Shown: positions 36,479 to 49,350, counted from the first letter of the stretch. The stretch is DNA of 64,000 nt from Eledone cirrhosa (GCA_964016885.1 OZ024742.1:14567622-14631621), one strand, 5' to 3'. Numbers and translations are program-made. The notes: a model not told the origin generated them from the letters alone.

Positions 36479-36810
36479 CAACAAATATTTGATAATGACC
36501 ACAAAACAGGGACCAGAAAAGTATAGAATAAAAAAGAAAAAAAATACAAAAAAAAAGCAGTAAAGAAAAATTGAACTAATTTCAAACTGCTGTTGTATAT
36601 TGATTTTATATTAGACAGTGTAAGGCCTTATTAATAATGTGAACATATCTAGTGTTTCTGTGAATATTATTTTTGTATTAAAACCAAAATTATTGAGAGC
36701 ATGTTATCAGCAACAACACTATTATGATATTATTCTCCTTAAAATCCCCTTAAACCCTTTCATTATCAATCTATCAAAACTCGCCATGATCCTATGTAAT
36801 AAAACTTCTT
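36479..36810 (+). promoter_or_regulatory. SNX25 3' UTR with candidate poly(A) signals
   Basis: AT-rich sequence after the stop holds AATAAA at 36527-36532 and at 36798-36803, followed by T-rich sequence. Either could end the SNX25 transcript; only RNA data can decide. Confidence 0.5.
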
Positions 36811-37060
36811 CTTGAGTCATCCTTCCATCAAAAGTGAAGCATCCATTTTACTTTTTCTAATGGCTAGAATATATGCAGCTCGCCACACCTGCATACTTGC
36901 AGACCGCTAACTGGAGCAGTTGTGTCAACTTATTGTCGAATTAATAGTTGATTATCTGTGAAGCCACTGGTATTCATGACACCGAGGTCATCTAATTAAA
37001 CTGATGATCGTCACATGAGCTACTGCTCACTATGAGACAAACAGGATTTTTATCGAGGCT
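36811..37060. other. SNX25 downstream flank, nothing recognised
   Basis: No coding potential or repeat structure was seen. Confidence 0.5.
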
Positions 37061-37230
37061 TACTCCTCTAGATCTGGCCTGTTCTGCTAGACTATCCTAT
37101 GATAGCTATATCAGAGACTCTAGATCTGGCCTGTTCTATTAGACTATCTTATGATAGCCATATCAGAGACTCTAGATATGACCTGTTCTGTTAGACTATC
37201 TTATGATAGTCATATTAGAGGCATCTCATG
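37061..37230. repeat. ~54-bp tandem repeat, 3 copies
   Basis: 'ctctagatctggcctgttct' to 'atgatagctatatcagagac' occurs three times with point changes. Confidence 0.85.
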
Positions 37231-37918
37231 TAGGATGTGGCTTTTCACCACACAGGTCAGTCTTTGAACTGAGAAAGGCTAGGTGCTCAGCTTGAAAGAG
37301 CATATAATTCACATCATCAATTCACTGAGTGGCATGTTGAACAGACTCTAGGACAGGGATGCCACACAAGATCAGTACCAATCAGTAAAATCTACTACAG
37401 CCCAGCAGACTTTTTTTTATGCGTCACCTGTGGGACAAAATTACCTGTGTTAAAGTATTCCCATTTTAACTAAAATCTTCCAACAATACTTTATATAAGA
37501 ATTATATGTTATGCTCCTATCTTAATAATAAAATAATGATTTTAATAAATTCCTCAAAATTTATTAATTAATTGAAAATAGAGTGTATTTTATTTAGAAA
37601 TATAGTCATAAAAGGTTAAGTTCAACACAGTTAAGCTATATACTCTCATTCAGGTGTGTATAAAGAATGTGGTAATACTTTGATAAAATGTGAAGTAGTT
37701 GACATGAGGAACGGAATCCCATTATAAACACAATGCTAAAATGAACATATGAGTACATTACAGTCATATGACCTGTCTAGCCTTGAGACAACCCATCTAA
37801 CCCATGCTAAAATAAACGTAGAATAGTGACGGTGATAATGGTAATGATGATGTAGTAAACGTACCTAGTTGTGATTGTTTGAGTTAATTAAAACATCTCA
37901 TTAGCTGAGAACGCAAGT
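37231..37918. other. Unassigned stretch with one RTE tail remnant
   Basis: AT-rich DNA without a recognisable gene. 'acaacccatctaacccatgc' and 'gatgatg' at 37790-37855 is an old RTE tail. Confidence 0.5.
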
Positions 37919-40900
37919 TGTGTTCACCACAGCTACAGATGACTGGAGACTATTTTTAAACACCACCGCTACAGATGACTATAGGCTATTGTTAAACACC
38001 ACCACTACAGATGACTGTAGACTATTGTAAAACACCACCACTACAGATGACAGTAAACTATTGTTAAACACCACTACTACAGATGACTCTATTGTTAAAC
38101 ACCACAGCTTCAGATGACAGTAAACTGTTATTAAACACCACCACTACAGATGACTGTAAACTATTGTTAAACAACACCACTACAGATGATTCTATTTTTA
38201 AACACCACAGCTACAGATGACAGTAGACTATTGTTAAACACCACCATTACAGATGACTCTATTGTTAAACACCACCACTACAGATGACTCTATTGTTAAA
38301 CACCACCGCTACAGATGATGCTATTGTTAAAGACCACTGCTACAGATGAATGTAGACTATTGTTAAACACCACCATTACACATGACTCTATTGTTAAACA
38401 CCACCATTACACATGACTCTATTGTTAAACACCACCACTAAAGATGACTGCAGACTATTGTTAAACATCACCACTACAGATGACTGTAGACTATTGTTAA
38501 ACACCACCACTACAGATGACAGTAAACTATTGTTAAACACCACCACTACAGATGACTGTAGACTATTGTTAAACACCACCACTACAGATGACAGTAGACT
38601 ATTGTTAAACACCACCATTACAGATGACTGTAAACTATTGTTAAACACCACCACAACAGATGACTCTATTGTTAAACACCACCACCACAGATGACCCTAT
38701 TATTAAACACCACCACAACAGATGACCCTATTGTTAAACACCACCACCACAGATGACTGCAGATTATTGTTAAACACCACCACTACAGATGATTCTATTG
38801 TTAAACACCACCACTACAGATGAGAGTAAACTATTGTTAAACACCACTACTACAGATGACTGTAAACTATTGTTAAACACCACCACAACAGATGACCCTA
38901 TTATTAAACACCACCACAACAGATGACCCTATTGTTAAACACCACCACTACAGATGACTGTAGACTATTGTTAAACACGACCAATACAGATGACTGTAGA
39001 CTATTGTTAAACACCACCACTACAGATGACAGTAAACTATTGTTAAACACCACCACTACAGATGACTGTAAACTATTGTTAAACACCACCACTACAGATG
39101 ACTGTAAACTATTGTTAAACACCACCACTACAGATGATTCTATTGTTAAACACCACAACTACAGATGACAGTAAACTATTGTTAAACACCACAACTACAG
39201 ATGACAGTAAACTATTGTTAAACACCACCACTACAGATGACTGTAGACTATTGTTAAACTCCACCACTACAGATGACTGTAGACTATTGTTAAACACCAC
39301 CACTACAGATGACTGTAAACTATTGTTAAACACCACCACTACAGATGACAGTAAACTATTGTTAAACACCACCACTACAGATGACTGTAGACTATTGTTA
39401 AACATCACCACTACAGATGACTGTAAACTATTGTTAAACAACACGACTACAGATGACTCTATTGTTAAACACCACTGCTACAGATGAATGTAGACTATTG
39501 TTAAACACCACCATTACAGATGACTCTATTGTTAAACACCACCACTACAGATGACTGTAAACTATTGTTAAACACCACCGCTACAGATGACTCTATTGTT
39601 AAACACCACTGCTACAGATGAATGTAGACTATTGTTAAACACCACCATTACAGATGACTCTATTGTTAAACACCACCACTACAGATGACTGTAGACTATT
39701 GTTAAACACCACCTCTACAGATGACAGTAAACTATTGTTAAACAGATGACTGTAGACTATTCTTAAACACCACCACTACAGATGACTGTAGACTATTGTT
39801 AAACACCACCACTACAGATTACAGTAAACTATTGTTAAACACCACCACTACAGATGACTGTAGACTATTGTTAAACACCACCACTACAGATGACTGTAAA
39901 CTATTGTTAAACACCACCACTACAGATGACAGTAAACTATTGTTAAACACCACCACTACAGATGACTGTAGACTATTGTTAAAAACCACCACTACAGGTG
40001 ACTGTAGACTATTGTTAAACACCACCACTACAGGTGACTGGAGACTTGCTAAACATGACCACTACAGATGACTCTTTGTTAAACACCACCACTCCAAATG
40101 ACATTAAACTATTGTTAAACACCACCACTACAGATGACTGTAGACTATTGTTAAACACCACCACTACATATGACTGTATACTATTGTTAAACACCACCAC
40201 TACAAATGAGTATAGACTATTGTTAAACACCACCACTACAGATGACTGTAAAATATTGTTAAACACCATCACGATAGATGACTGTAGACTATTGTTAAAC
40301 ACCTCCAATACAGATGACTGTAAACTATTGTTAAACACCACCACTACAGATGACTGTAGACTATTATTAAACACCACAAGTACAGATGACAGTAAACTAT
40401 TGTTAAACACCACCACTACAAATCACTGTAAACTCTTGTTAAACACCACCACTACAGATGACTGTAAACTATTGTTAAACACCACCACTGCAGATGACTG
40501 TAGATTATTGTTAAACACCACCACTACAGATGACTGTAGACTATTTTTAAACACCACCATTACAGATGACTGTAGACTATTGTTAAACACCAACACTAAA
40601 GATGACTGTAAACTATTAAACACCACCGGTACAGATGACTGTAAACTATTTTTAAACACCACCACTACAGATGACTGTAAACTATTGTTAAACACCACCA
40701 CTACAGATAAATGTAAACTATTGTTAAACACCTCCGTTACAGATGACTGTAAACCTTTGTTAAACACCACCACTACAAATGACTGTAGACTATTGTTAAA
40801 CACCAACACTACAGATGACTGTAAACTATTGTTAAACCACTACTACAGATGAATGTAGACTATTGTTAAACACCACCGCTACAGATGACTCTATTGTTAA

Positions 40901-42182
40901 ACACCACTGCTACAGATGAATGTTGACTATTGGTAAACACCACCATTACAGATGACACTATTGTTAAACACCACCACTACAGATGACTGCAGACTATTGT
41001 TAAACAACACCACTAGAGAAGACTGTAAACTATTGTTAAACACCACCATTACAGATGACTGTAGGCTATGGTTAAACACCACAGCTACAAATGTCTGTAG
41101 ATTTATTGCTAAACACGACCACTACAGATGACTCTTAGTTAAACACCACCAATACAAATGACAGTAAACTATTGTTAAACACCACCACTACAGATGACTG
41201 TAGACTATTGTTAAACACCACCACTACAGATGACTGTAGACTATTGTTAAACACCACCACTACATATGACTGTAGACTATTGTTAAACACCACCACTACA
41301 GATGATAGTAAACTATTGTTAAACACCACCACTACATATGATAGTAAACTATTGTTAAACACCACCACTACAGATGATTGTAGACTTGTTAAACACAACC
41401 ACTACAGATGATTGTACACTATTGTTAAACACCACCACTACAGATGACTGTAAACTATTGTTGAACACCACCACTACAGATGACTGTAAACTATTGTTAA
41501 ACACCACCACTACAGATGACTGTAAACTATTGTTAAACACCACCACTACAGATGAGTATAGACTATTGTTAAACACCACCACTTCAGATGACTGTAGACT
41601 ATTGTTAAACACCACCACTTCAGATGACTGTAGACTATTGTTAAACACCACCACTTCAGATGACTGTAGACTATTGTTAAACACCACCACTTCAGATGAC
41701 TGTAGACTATTGTTAAACACCACCACTTCAGATGACTGTAGACTATTGTTAAACACCACCACTTCAGATGACTGTAGACTATTGTTAAACACCACCACTT
41801 CAGATGACTGTAGACTATTGTTAAACACCACCACTTCAGATGACTGTAGACTATTGTTAAACACCACCACTTCAGATGACTGTAGACTATTGTTAAACAC
41901 CACCACTACAGATGACTGTAGTCTATTGCTAAACACCACCACTACAGATGACACTAAACTATTGTTAAACGCCACCACTACAGATGACTGTAAACTATTG
42001 TTAAACACCACCACTCCAGATAGCAGTAAACCTTTTTTAAACACCATCACTACAGATGACTGTAAACTATTGCTAAACACCACCACTACAGATGACTATA
42101 GACTATTGTTAAACACCAGCACTACAAATGACTGTAGACTATTGTTAAACACCACAACTACAGATGACTGTAAACTATTATC
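37919..42182. repeat. 36-bp minisatellite, ~118 units
   Basis: The unit 'actattgttaaacaccacca' + 'ctacagatgactgtag' is 36 bp, with a shorter ~31-bp form ('gactctattgttaaa...') mixed in. Because 36 is a multiple of 3, long open frames arise on both strands (LLLNTTTTDDCR on plus), but they lack a conserved start and are broken wherever the short form occurs. A homogeneous block of nine 'acttcag' units lies at about 41570-41900, evidence of recent local amplification. It starts about 1.4 kb after the SNX25 stop. Confidence 0.95.
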
Positions 42183-42280
42183 TGGAATTTTGACGATTGA
42201 TCAATTTATTTATTTTTCATCTGTGTTGAAGATATGACACAGTCTCTCTAGTTCTTGTGACAACACCAATTATAATAATA

Positions 42281-42565
42281 AAAATGAAATTATTGTGTAA
42301 AGTGCTCAGGTGCACTACAACTCGTCAATATAGTACATAGAATAATACACAAATGCCAGGGAAGTACATGTTTGTATGTGTTAGCTGTAGTGTTGGCGGA
42401 TCTCGGGAAGCATGGAGGCCTTAAAGGATGCAGCGTCTCGACAGCTAACAACTGATGCAGGTAGTTTGTTCCATGCTTCAGCAACTCTGAGCGTGAAAAA
42501 ATGTTTCCGAAAGTCATGGGAACTGTGCTGTTTTCTTACTTTGTGGGCATGTCCACGTGTGTTAG
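42281..42565 (-). mobile_element. CR1/Jockey-like LINE 3' end, second copy
   Basis: The reverse strand again contains the 'gagtgcacc' 3' UTR and the F-x-R-x-F-F-x-x-R-V-A-E-A-W-N-x-L segment seen at 3214-3580. The copies are diverged and truncated. Confidence 0.55.
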
Positions 42566-42569
42566 ACAG

Positions 42570-43225
42570 TATCTAGGATGTAGACAAAATAAAGTTAATA
42601 GAAGTCTTTGTACGTTTTTAAATGGTTGAAATGAGTTTTCCCCGTGGTAAACTTTCGATATTTTGGGAATAGTCGTTCAACGGAGAGATGTAGGCGATGA
42701 CAGTGGGAATTCGGCTCTTCCACCTTTGGACCATATCCTTGTGGTTGTGTTATTCAACCCCTTGTGCAGTATTTCATGCATGAATAACGTTTATATTGTA
42801 GTTAACTAAATAAGCAAAGTTGTTAAGGGGTCTACTGAATTGAAAGGCTAATATTGAGGTAAGATTTGTTTATTGGCGACGTCGAATTAGGAGCTGAAAT
42901 AATTGTAATGAAAATAGTAACTTTGCTACGGGGAGATAACTACACGCGAAAAATATTAGGGGACATAACTCTAATCAACATGATTTGTACGCATTCTCGG
43001 GTCTGAAAAATTAATAAGCGAGCAGGAACGATTATTTGAGACCCAAGAGTATGTATTTGGCATTATGATGTTGATTTGATATTTGCAGCAGTCTATAGCA
43101 AAAAAAAGAAACTTTGTTTTCCAAATTGGGTTTGATGCCGAGTACTGTATGACTGGAATGAAAATCAGTGCTGTGTAGACTGAGACATTGGTCCTCTCAA
43201 GAAAGCCTGCACAATGCACTCTACA
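42570..43225. other. Unassigned stretch
   Basis: No convincing exon, repeat or element end. Higher GC than its surroundings near 42640-42720, without a recognisable product. Confidence 0.4.
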
Positions 43226-43490
43226 TGTAATTGGAGTTGCACTGAAGCAGGTAGAGAAGTTCAAGTATCTTGGGGCCGTGTTCACGAATGATGAAAGGCA
43301 GGAGGCTGAAATAAATGCAAGAATTTCAGGAACAGTAATACTGGCGCAGTAATAAACCTGCTTCAGCATTCAGTAATCAAAAGAAGGAAGGTAGCTGTAA
43401 AAACCAAACTTGCTATCTTTAATTTGGTATTCGTGTCAACTCTTACCTATTGTCACAAATCTTGGGTATTGACAGAAAGAATACGATTGT
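43226..43490 (+). pseudogene. LINE reverse transcriptase C-terminal fragment
   Basis: VEKFKYLGAVFTNDERQEAE and INARISGT, then frame changes and TKLAIFNLV-like wording with LTYCHKSW. This is the thumb-connection region of an I-like or RTE-like LINE. Several stops. Confidence 0.65.
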
Positions 43491-43589
43491 GAATACAAGT
43501 GTGTATGTATGTGTATAAGTCCTTAGTTAAAGAAGTTTAAATATTCCAACTTGGATTATTGGTAAAGGGTATTATTCATCTGGTCATCT

Positions 43590-43960
43590 GGTTTCACCAG
43601 CCTTATAGCAACAGGGCACTATACTCTTCCACCATTCTCTAATTCTGGAAAGGGCTGGTGCTTGAAACCAATTTGTGCCACACCTGCACAGATCATCTTT
43701 TTGAGTGGATCTCCAAATCTTCTTAGGCCTACCCTTTGGTCTTTTCCCACTAGCAGGCAACTATGACATTGCAATTCTTGCTGGTATATTGTCCTCCATT
43801 CATAGGACATGCCTTGCCAGCTATATTCTTCTGCTCTTAATGACAAGACTCATGTGTCTAACATTGGTTCTTCGAAGCATATTTTCGTTTGTGATGTCTT
43901 GTCAACTAATGCCCAGGATCTTTCGGAAACATCTTTGTTAGAACGTATCAAGCTGGTTTT
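43590..43960 (-). pseudogene. LINE C-terminal fragment
   Basis: The minus strand reads SGKRPKGRPKKIWRSTQKDD and later APALSRIREWW, the basic 'GRP-x-x-x-W' C-terminus typical of LINE ORF2 proteins. Preceding sequence is frame-shifted. It points toward the fragment at 43226. Confidence 0.6.
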
Positions 43961-44940
43961 CTGTTCCAGCGGTACTTTTAGCAGATTTATAGTAATGATA
44001 ATAATATTTGTATCAATAGGGGTCACCAATATAGCAGACATTTAGTAGTCACCAGTTTAGCAGAAAAATAATATTATGCCATGTAATAATAATATCAACG
44101 ACAATAATAATAATAATGATGTATTTTGTTGTAGCAGGAAAGGTATTGTTTGGTTATATCAATAAATGTAATGGTTTGGTTATATGGCAATGTTAGTTGA
44201 ATTGAGGTTCGGCTGTAAGTCCCAGGTTCTGTTGCTGTTGTGATAATAACTCTGGAAAGGATCTTTCCATATCACATTTAAAGGTTATGGCTGTGGTAAT
44301 AGCATCACAAGACTTTACAATGTTTTTTACATAATTTATTTACAAACCGATTACAAAGGTTGAGCTGGCATACCAAACAAAGGAATAAACGAATTAAGAA
44401 TTTAGAAGGTACAGTCGACTGGCTGAGATGCTAGCCAGGCCGTAGTTATGTTGTTGTTACATATTGGCTAGTGTCGAACGGCAAAAGAAAAATGGTGTTT
44501 ACCTTTTCATAATTGAAGCAACAAGAGACAGTATATCGAAAGAAAGCGAGAAAATCTCAGTTTAGGCAGAAGTTGGTAAAATATATTCGTGCGCAGCAAA
44601 TCACGCATGAATAGTTTACAAATGTACCAAAGGAAAGTAGCTTGCTACATACTCTTCCATAATCAGCAACACAGATTGAGCAGATTAACCTCAGTTTCAT
44701 TTGTGTTGTGAGCTTCTTTGATAGTCACATTCATTGGAGTTTGTTGAATACTCCACCATCTTTCGCTATCCTTTGTTTTATGTCATCTGCAGTATTGCCA
44801 TCTGTTGTCTGAACACCCAAATTTCAAGGGGAAGAATACATCTCATATCTCTGAACACACATGTCAGCACATATGTACATACATATCCCTACATATAATT
44901 ACTGACACTTATAGTTTTGTATGTCTATCTAGGTGTACAT
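43961..44940. other. Unassigned stretch
   Basis: Nothing recognised apart from AT-rich sequence and an AAT/ATA microsatellite near 44080-44125. Confidence 0.4.
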
Positions 44941-45089
44941 AGATAGGTGTTCTCATGTATAGAAACATATATATGTGTGCTTGCCTTCTGACACCCATGA
45001 TACAGCAAACAACACAAACACAAACACACACTGACCTGTGAAAACACCCATGTATATAATTATATATGTATAAATATATGTATATATAT

Positions 45090-45260
45090 ATAGTCTTATT
45101 GACATGTAAACAACCTGTGCAACTGTGAACAAAGACATACCACAAGGTGTGAAAAAATATGCAAGGTGTCAAATAAATTAATAATTGTTTCTACTTTAGA
45201 CACAAGGTCAGCAATTACCCAGTACATTACTGGTACTTTATAAATTAATAATGAAGGTGA
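45090..45260 (-). repeat. Inverted-pair arm plus SINE end (left)
   Basis: 'gcaactgtgaacaaagacat' through 'gcaaggtgtcaaataaatta' is inverted at 46281-46385. Immediately after it lies 'gtttctactttagacacaag', the end of a second-family SINE in minus orientation. Confidence 0.75.
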
Positions 45261-46060
45261 AAAATATTCCTATTAAATTTAACCCTTTAACATTTACAGT
45301 ATTCTATATATACTATATTTTCATGGTAAAGGCTTTACCTCACATAACTATCTCACACAATATCGAATCTATGAGATTATAATATTATTTATTTTGAGAA
45401 CAATACCTTAATATCAGTATGATTGGCCAGTTAGAGCTGGTTTGAACAGAAAGAAGTGAGAGAATTCTGGCCAGATATGGCTGGTTTAAATGCTAAAGGG
45501 TTAACAACAACAACAACAATCTCCAGTTGTCTACACAGATTGCAGCAGTTGCACAATACATATACAATAGATATCTTTCAAGTACATGGAATATTCAACA
45601 ATGTTCATAGTTTCCCAGGAATATTTCCTATATCCTGAAATATGTCAGGGTATTTACTTTCAGGGTCTTCTATGCTTCACAGTTGGGTTTTTTTTTTTTT
45701 TTTTTTTTTTGTATCTGATGATGTGAAACCACAGTTAATTTACACCAAGCACATCTTTATACAAGGTCTTAGAACTAATAACATTGTGTGTAGTATCATT
45801 GTCAAACAAAACATTTGGCTCGAATTGTGTTAGAATTTTTGTATCTAATGCCGAGGACCATGAAACCATATTGTCAAGAAATGAGAACCAGAACAAGTTA
45901 GGAAATAGTCAGAACTATTAAAAGACATTTCCTCAAACAACTGAGCAGCCCTGTATTTCTTCATTAGAAACTTATTTACCTTATTTTATTTTTTATTTTT
46001 ATTTATTTATCTATTTATTTATCTATGAACATATATTTATTGATTTATATTTGTAATATG
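45261..46060. other. Unassigned stretch with poly-T
   Basis: AT-rich sequence with a 23-bp T run (about 45688-45711). No gene recognised. Confidence 0.45.
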
Positions 46061-46064
46061 TATT

Positions 46065-46215
46065 GCACAGCTACGGCGGTTAACTTTGCCTTTCATCCTT
46101 ACAGGGTCGTAAAATAAAGTACCAGTAATGCACTGGGGTCGATTTAATTGACTTTTTCCTCCCTGCAAATTGTTGGCCTTGTGTCTAAATCAGAAACCAT
46201 TATTATTATTATTAA
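46065..46215 (+). mobile_element. SINE, second family, 5' truncated
   Basis: 'gttaactttgcctttcatcc' through 'tgttggccttgtg' and an ATTATT tail, without the tRNA head. Confidence 0.65.
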
Positions 46216-46280
46216 ATTTAATTTTGATATTAATATATTTCACCTTTCAATATTGTTTGCCCTTGTGGCAAATAAAAAGA

Positions 46281-46385
46281 AACAATTATTAATTTATTTG
46301 ACACCTTGCATATTTTTTCACACCTTGTGGTATGTCTTTGTTCACAGTTGCACAGATTGTTTGCTTGTCAATAAGACTATATATG
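46281..46385 (+). repeat. Inverted-pair arm (right)
   Basis: Reverse complement of about 45090-45195 (a few changes), 1.1 kb away. Confidence 0.8.
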
Positions 46386-46524
46386 GCATTTGTTGGGCAT
46401 GTTTGGCCTGTCAGAGCCTACCTCCTCTCCAGGACTGAATACAGCAGATTTCTTCCAGAGAAGGATAGAGAGTGAGGGAATGGAAGTGAGAAAGAGATAT
46501 AGAACAAGAATTGACCTCAGTACA

Positions 46525-46680
46525 AGACTGGTACTTTATTTTATTGACCTGGAATGGGTAAAAGGCAAAGTTAACCATGATGGGATTTGAAATTAGAACA
46601 TAAAGGGCCGTAACTCTATGCCATGAAGCATGGTATCCGATGCTCTACCAATACTGCCAATCTAAAGCCCTTGTGTTGGG
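46525..46680 (-). mobile_element. SINE, second family, minus strand
   Basis: Inverted body 'ggcaaagttaaccatgatgg', B box 'gggatttgaaattag' and head end 'ctctaccaatactgccaatc'. Confidence 0.7.
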
Positions 46681-46876
46681 TAAAATAATTGTTTCTACTT
46701 TTTGGCACAAGGCCAGCAATTACTCAGTGTATTACTGGTACTTTATTTTATCGACCCCGTAAGGATGAAAGGCAAAGTTAACCTCGGCGGGATTTGAACT
46801 CAGATCATAAAGGGACGTAACTCTATGCTTCAAAGCATGGTGTCCGACTCTCTACCGATACTGCCAATCCACCGGG
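46681..46876 (-). mobile_element. SINE, second family, minus strand, full length
   Basis: The best-preserved copy: tail 'ggcacaaggccagcaattac', 'tcgaccccgtaaggatgaaa', inverted B box 'gggatttgaactcag' and head 'gactctctaccgatactgcc'. Inserted head-to-tail beside 46525-46680. Confidence 0.75.
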
Positions 46877-47107
46877 TAAAATAATGATTTCAAATCTTAG
46901 CACAAGACCAAGGGAAAGAGGGGGGGGGGGTACATAAATTATATCAACCCCAGTACTTGACTGTATCTTTATTTAATCAACCCTTGGAAGGATGAAAAAC
47001 AATGTTGACCCCAATGGGATTTGAACTGACAACATAAAGAGCCATGACCAAAGATGACAAAGCATATTATTCGGTGCTTTAACAATTCTGTCAATCCACC
47101 ATCTTTA
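46877..47107 (-). mobile_element. SINE, second family, minus strand, diverged
   Basis: Third tandemly placed member with a G run near 46920 and 'tgggatttgaactgac' as inverted B box. Confidence 0.65.
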
Positions 47108-47484
47108 TGTGTTGAGTAAAATAATCTTAACAGGAACATACTAGTGTTGTTTAAGGTTATGATAGTCCTTAGATTTGTACTTAGGGAAGGGACATCCAAA
47201 TTAATAGCTTCATTCAGCCACCTATAGACAGGCCTAATCTTAGCTTGCTTGGAGTTGGTTACGGATGAAGAACTAAGAAAATGGCAGATTAGTGTATAAT
47301 TATAAACTCAAAATATAATATTTGGGACTTTGTATGACATTTGTCTGATTATATGAGAGAATTCTATTTTCCTGCAACCAGTATTGAATTATTTCACACA
47401 CTCTCACAATAAGATTATATACATATAACCTATCGTAATGTAATAAGATATAAATACTTACAACCAAAATTCTTCATATAATCT
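47108..47484. other. Unassigned stretch
   Basis: No coding or repeat signal identified. Confidence 0.4.
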
Positions 47485-47745
47485 TCACAAATGAGATCGT
47501 GTAGGTGTCACGACAAAAAAACACACAGTCCACGCTGTAATGTGGCCGTGTAGGCAACACGGTAAAAACCTTCCAGACCCACACTGTAAATGTGGTTGGT
47601 GTTAGGAAGGGCATCCAACTGTAGAAAACCTGCCAGACAGTCCTATGCGAGCAAGACAATCACTCTTGCCTCAAGTGGGAATACCCCCGTCCAAACCCAT
47701 GCAAGCGTGGAACACGGACGTTAAACGTTGATGATGATGATGATG
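47485..47745 (+). mobile_element. RTE 3' UTR / SINE tail copy
   Basis: Same tail module as at 8405 and 30310 ('gtgtcacgacaaaaaaacac', 'ggttggtgttaggaagggc'), ending in (GATGAT)n. Confidence 0.72.
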
Positions 47746-48165
47746 AATCTAATTGATCATATATACAATATTATAACTCATAATATAGGTAAATAAATTT
47801 TTTCCCCAAAATTTTCCTAGGCATACAATAACTTATAATTATTTTAATTTTCCATAGCGTCTAAAATAACGTTTTTTCAGCCCTTTTACCTAAACCTCAT
47901 TTGCATACTCATCTTAATAATTTGAAATATCTGACTTTTCTTCTCTCTTCCCTTCACTATCCAAGGATAACTTGAACCGTTAAGGTATATTCTCCTTGGT
48001 TATGTCAAAATTTATAAAACACACTTCGTATTTTATCTGATGATAGCGTACCAAAATTTTGGTACCCTTGAAATATATATAATAGAATAAATATGGTTTT
48101 ATAAATATAGTTTCCATTTATTTAATATCATTGTATATATATATATATTTTAATAATTTTGTAAA

Positions 48166-48403
48166 TCAAACAATGCATTAGAAAAAAAAATTAAATCGCT
48201 AAGATCACAAAAGAATTTTACCTGTTTGGAGACAAGCAAGTCAACTCCAATCGATTTTTAAGTCTCTCATAGGGTTACTCCCTTGATAATGGGTTTTTAA
48301 ACCCTAAAATATATGGGATCTTTAAATTTGTTAAGGTAAGATTCTTTTGTTATCTTAGCGATTTAATTTTCTTTCTAATACATTGTTTGGTTTTCAAACT
48401 TAT
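48166..48403. mobile_element. MITE-like element with ~55-bp terminal inverted repeats
   Basis: 'aatcaaacaatgcattagaa' + 'aaattaaatcgctaagatca' at the left is matched inverted by 'ttatcttagcgatttaattt' + 'tctaatacattgtttggttt' at the right. About 235 bp long, non-coding. Confidence 0.75.
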
Positions 48404-48448
48404 TTAAATTTGTGTTTCCTATTCAACAATGCTTCAAGCAAGCTACAA

Positions 48449-48552
48449 AATTATAACAACGGCGGGAATTTATGTTACAGCCCAATATATATGTATATAT
48501 ATATATATATATATATTGGGTTGTAACATAAATTCCCGCCGTTGTTATAATT
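48449..48552. repeat. Near-perfect hairpin with TA loop
   Basis: 'ttataacaacggcgggaatt' + 'tatgttacagccc' is mirrored by 'gggttgtaacataaatt' + 'cccgccgttgttataa'; the loop is (TA)n. Probably a fold-back element end or very short MITE. Confidence 0.85.
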
Positions 48553-48577
48553 TGTTTATTTTCACAAATCGGTGGGA

Positions 48578-48579
<2 letters not shown>

Positions 48580-48629
<50 letters not shown>

Positions 48630-48798
48630 TTGAAGTAAACGAGGTATCGTTTAAGGTAATCCAAGTAGAAGTTATAAGTAATCTGTACAGTGGATGATTC
48701 TAACCTGCAGTGTTGTTTGACTCAACAAGATGTTTACTTGGTTGTGGTGTTTGGGTGGCCGAAAACTGACTTGGTTAACAAATGTCAGCATATATATG

Positions 48799-48870
<72 letters not shown>

Positions 48871-48905
48871 AGCATGGAAGAACGGACGTAAAACGGTGAT
48901 GATGA
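48580..48905. repeat. Two (TA)n tracts and an RTE tail remnant
   Basis: (TA)n at 48578-48626 and 48797-48867. Between them 'gaaaactgacttggttaa' matches the start of the element at 50868. 'gcatggaagaacggacgtaa' and GATGATGATA at 48871-48907 is a bare RTE tail. Confidence 0.8.
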
Positions 48906-49035
48906 TATATATATATGTTGTCGTTACAGCTCATACTTATATAGGTTTAGCTGGGCTTCTTCAAGGTTGTATCTTATAGGAGGTTTCTCAGGTGTTTGAA
49001 TGATGGGACGCCAGTTCTACCATGTATATATATAT

Positions 49036-49320
49036 AGGGGAGGGTCATATTTGTGTAATATTGCCAGAATTAATAACAGAACACACTCACTGTTTGGTTG
49101 GTTTTCGCTTCTGTATCTTTTATATCAGTTAATTCATTTGGTCCTCAATGTTTACCATTGAGGACCAAATGAATTAACTGATATAAAAGATACAGAAGCG
49201 AAAACCAACCAAACAGTGAGTGTGTTCTGTTATTAATTCTGGCAATATTATTACAACAATATGACCCTCCCCAAGTATAACAATATTTGTTTCAACACTC
49301 GATTTCATATCAAAAACCTT
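49036..49320. mobile_element. Fold-back element, shorter copy of 19867-20278
   Basis: Arms of about 115 bp ('ggggagggtcatatttgtgt' ... 'catttggtcctcaatgttt') meet almost without spacer near 49151 and are mirrored to about 49273. Arm sequence is shared with 19927-20276 but lacks the inner ~45 bp. The right outer flank matches the left outer flank of the first copy inverted. Confidence 0.88.
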
Positions 49321-49350
49321 GCAAAACAAATATATATATATATATATATA

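Noticed and set aside
37919..42182. Thr/Asp-rich and Ser/Val-rich long frames as real proteins
   Set aside because: They result from a 36-bp unit in which no frame contains a stop, occur on both strands, and break wherever a short unit occurs.
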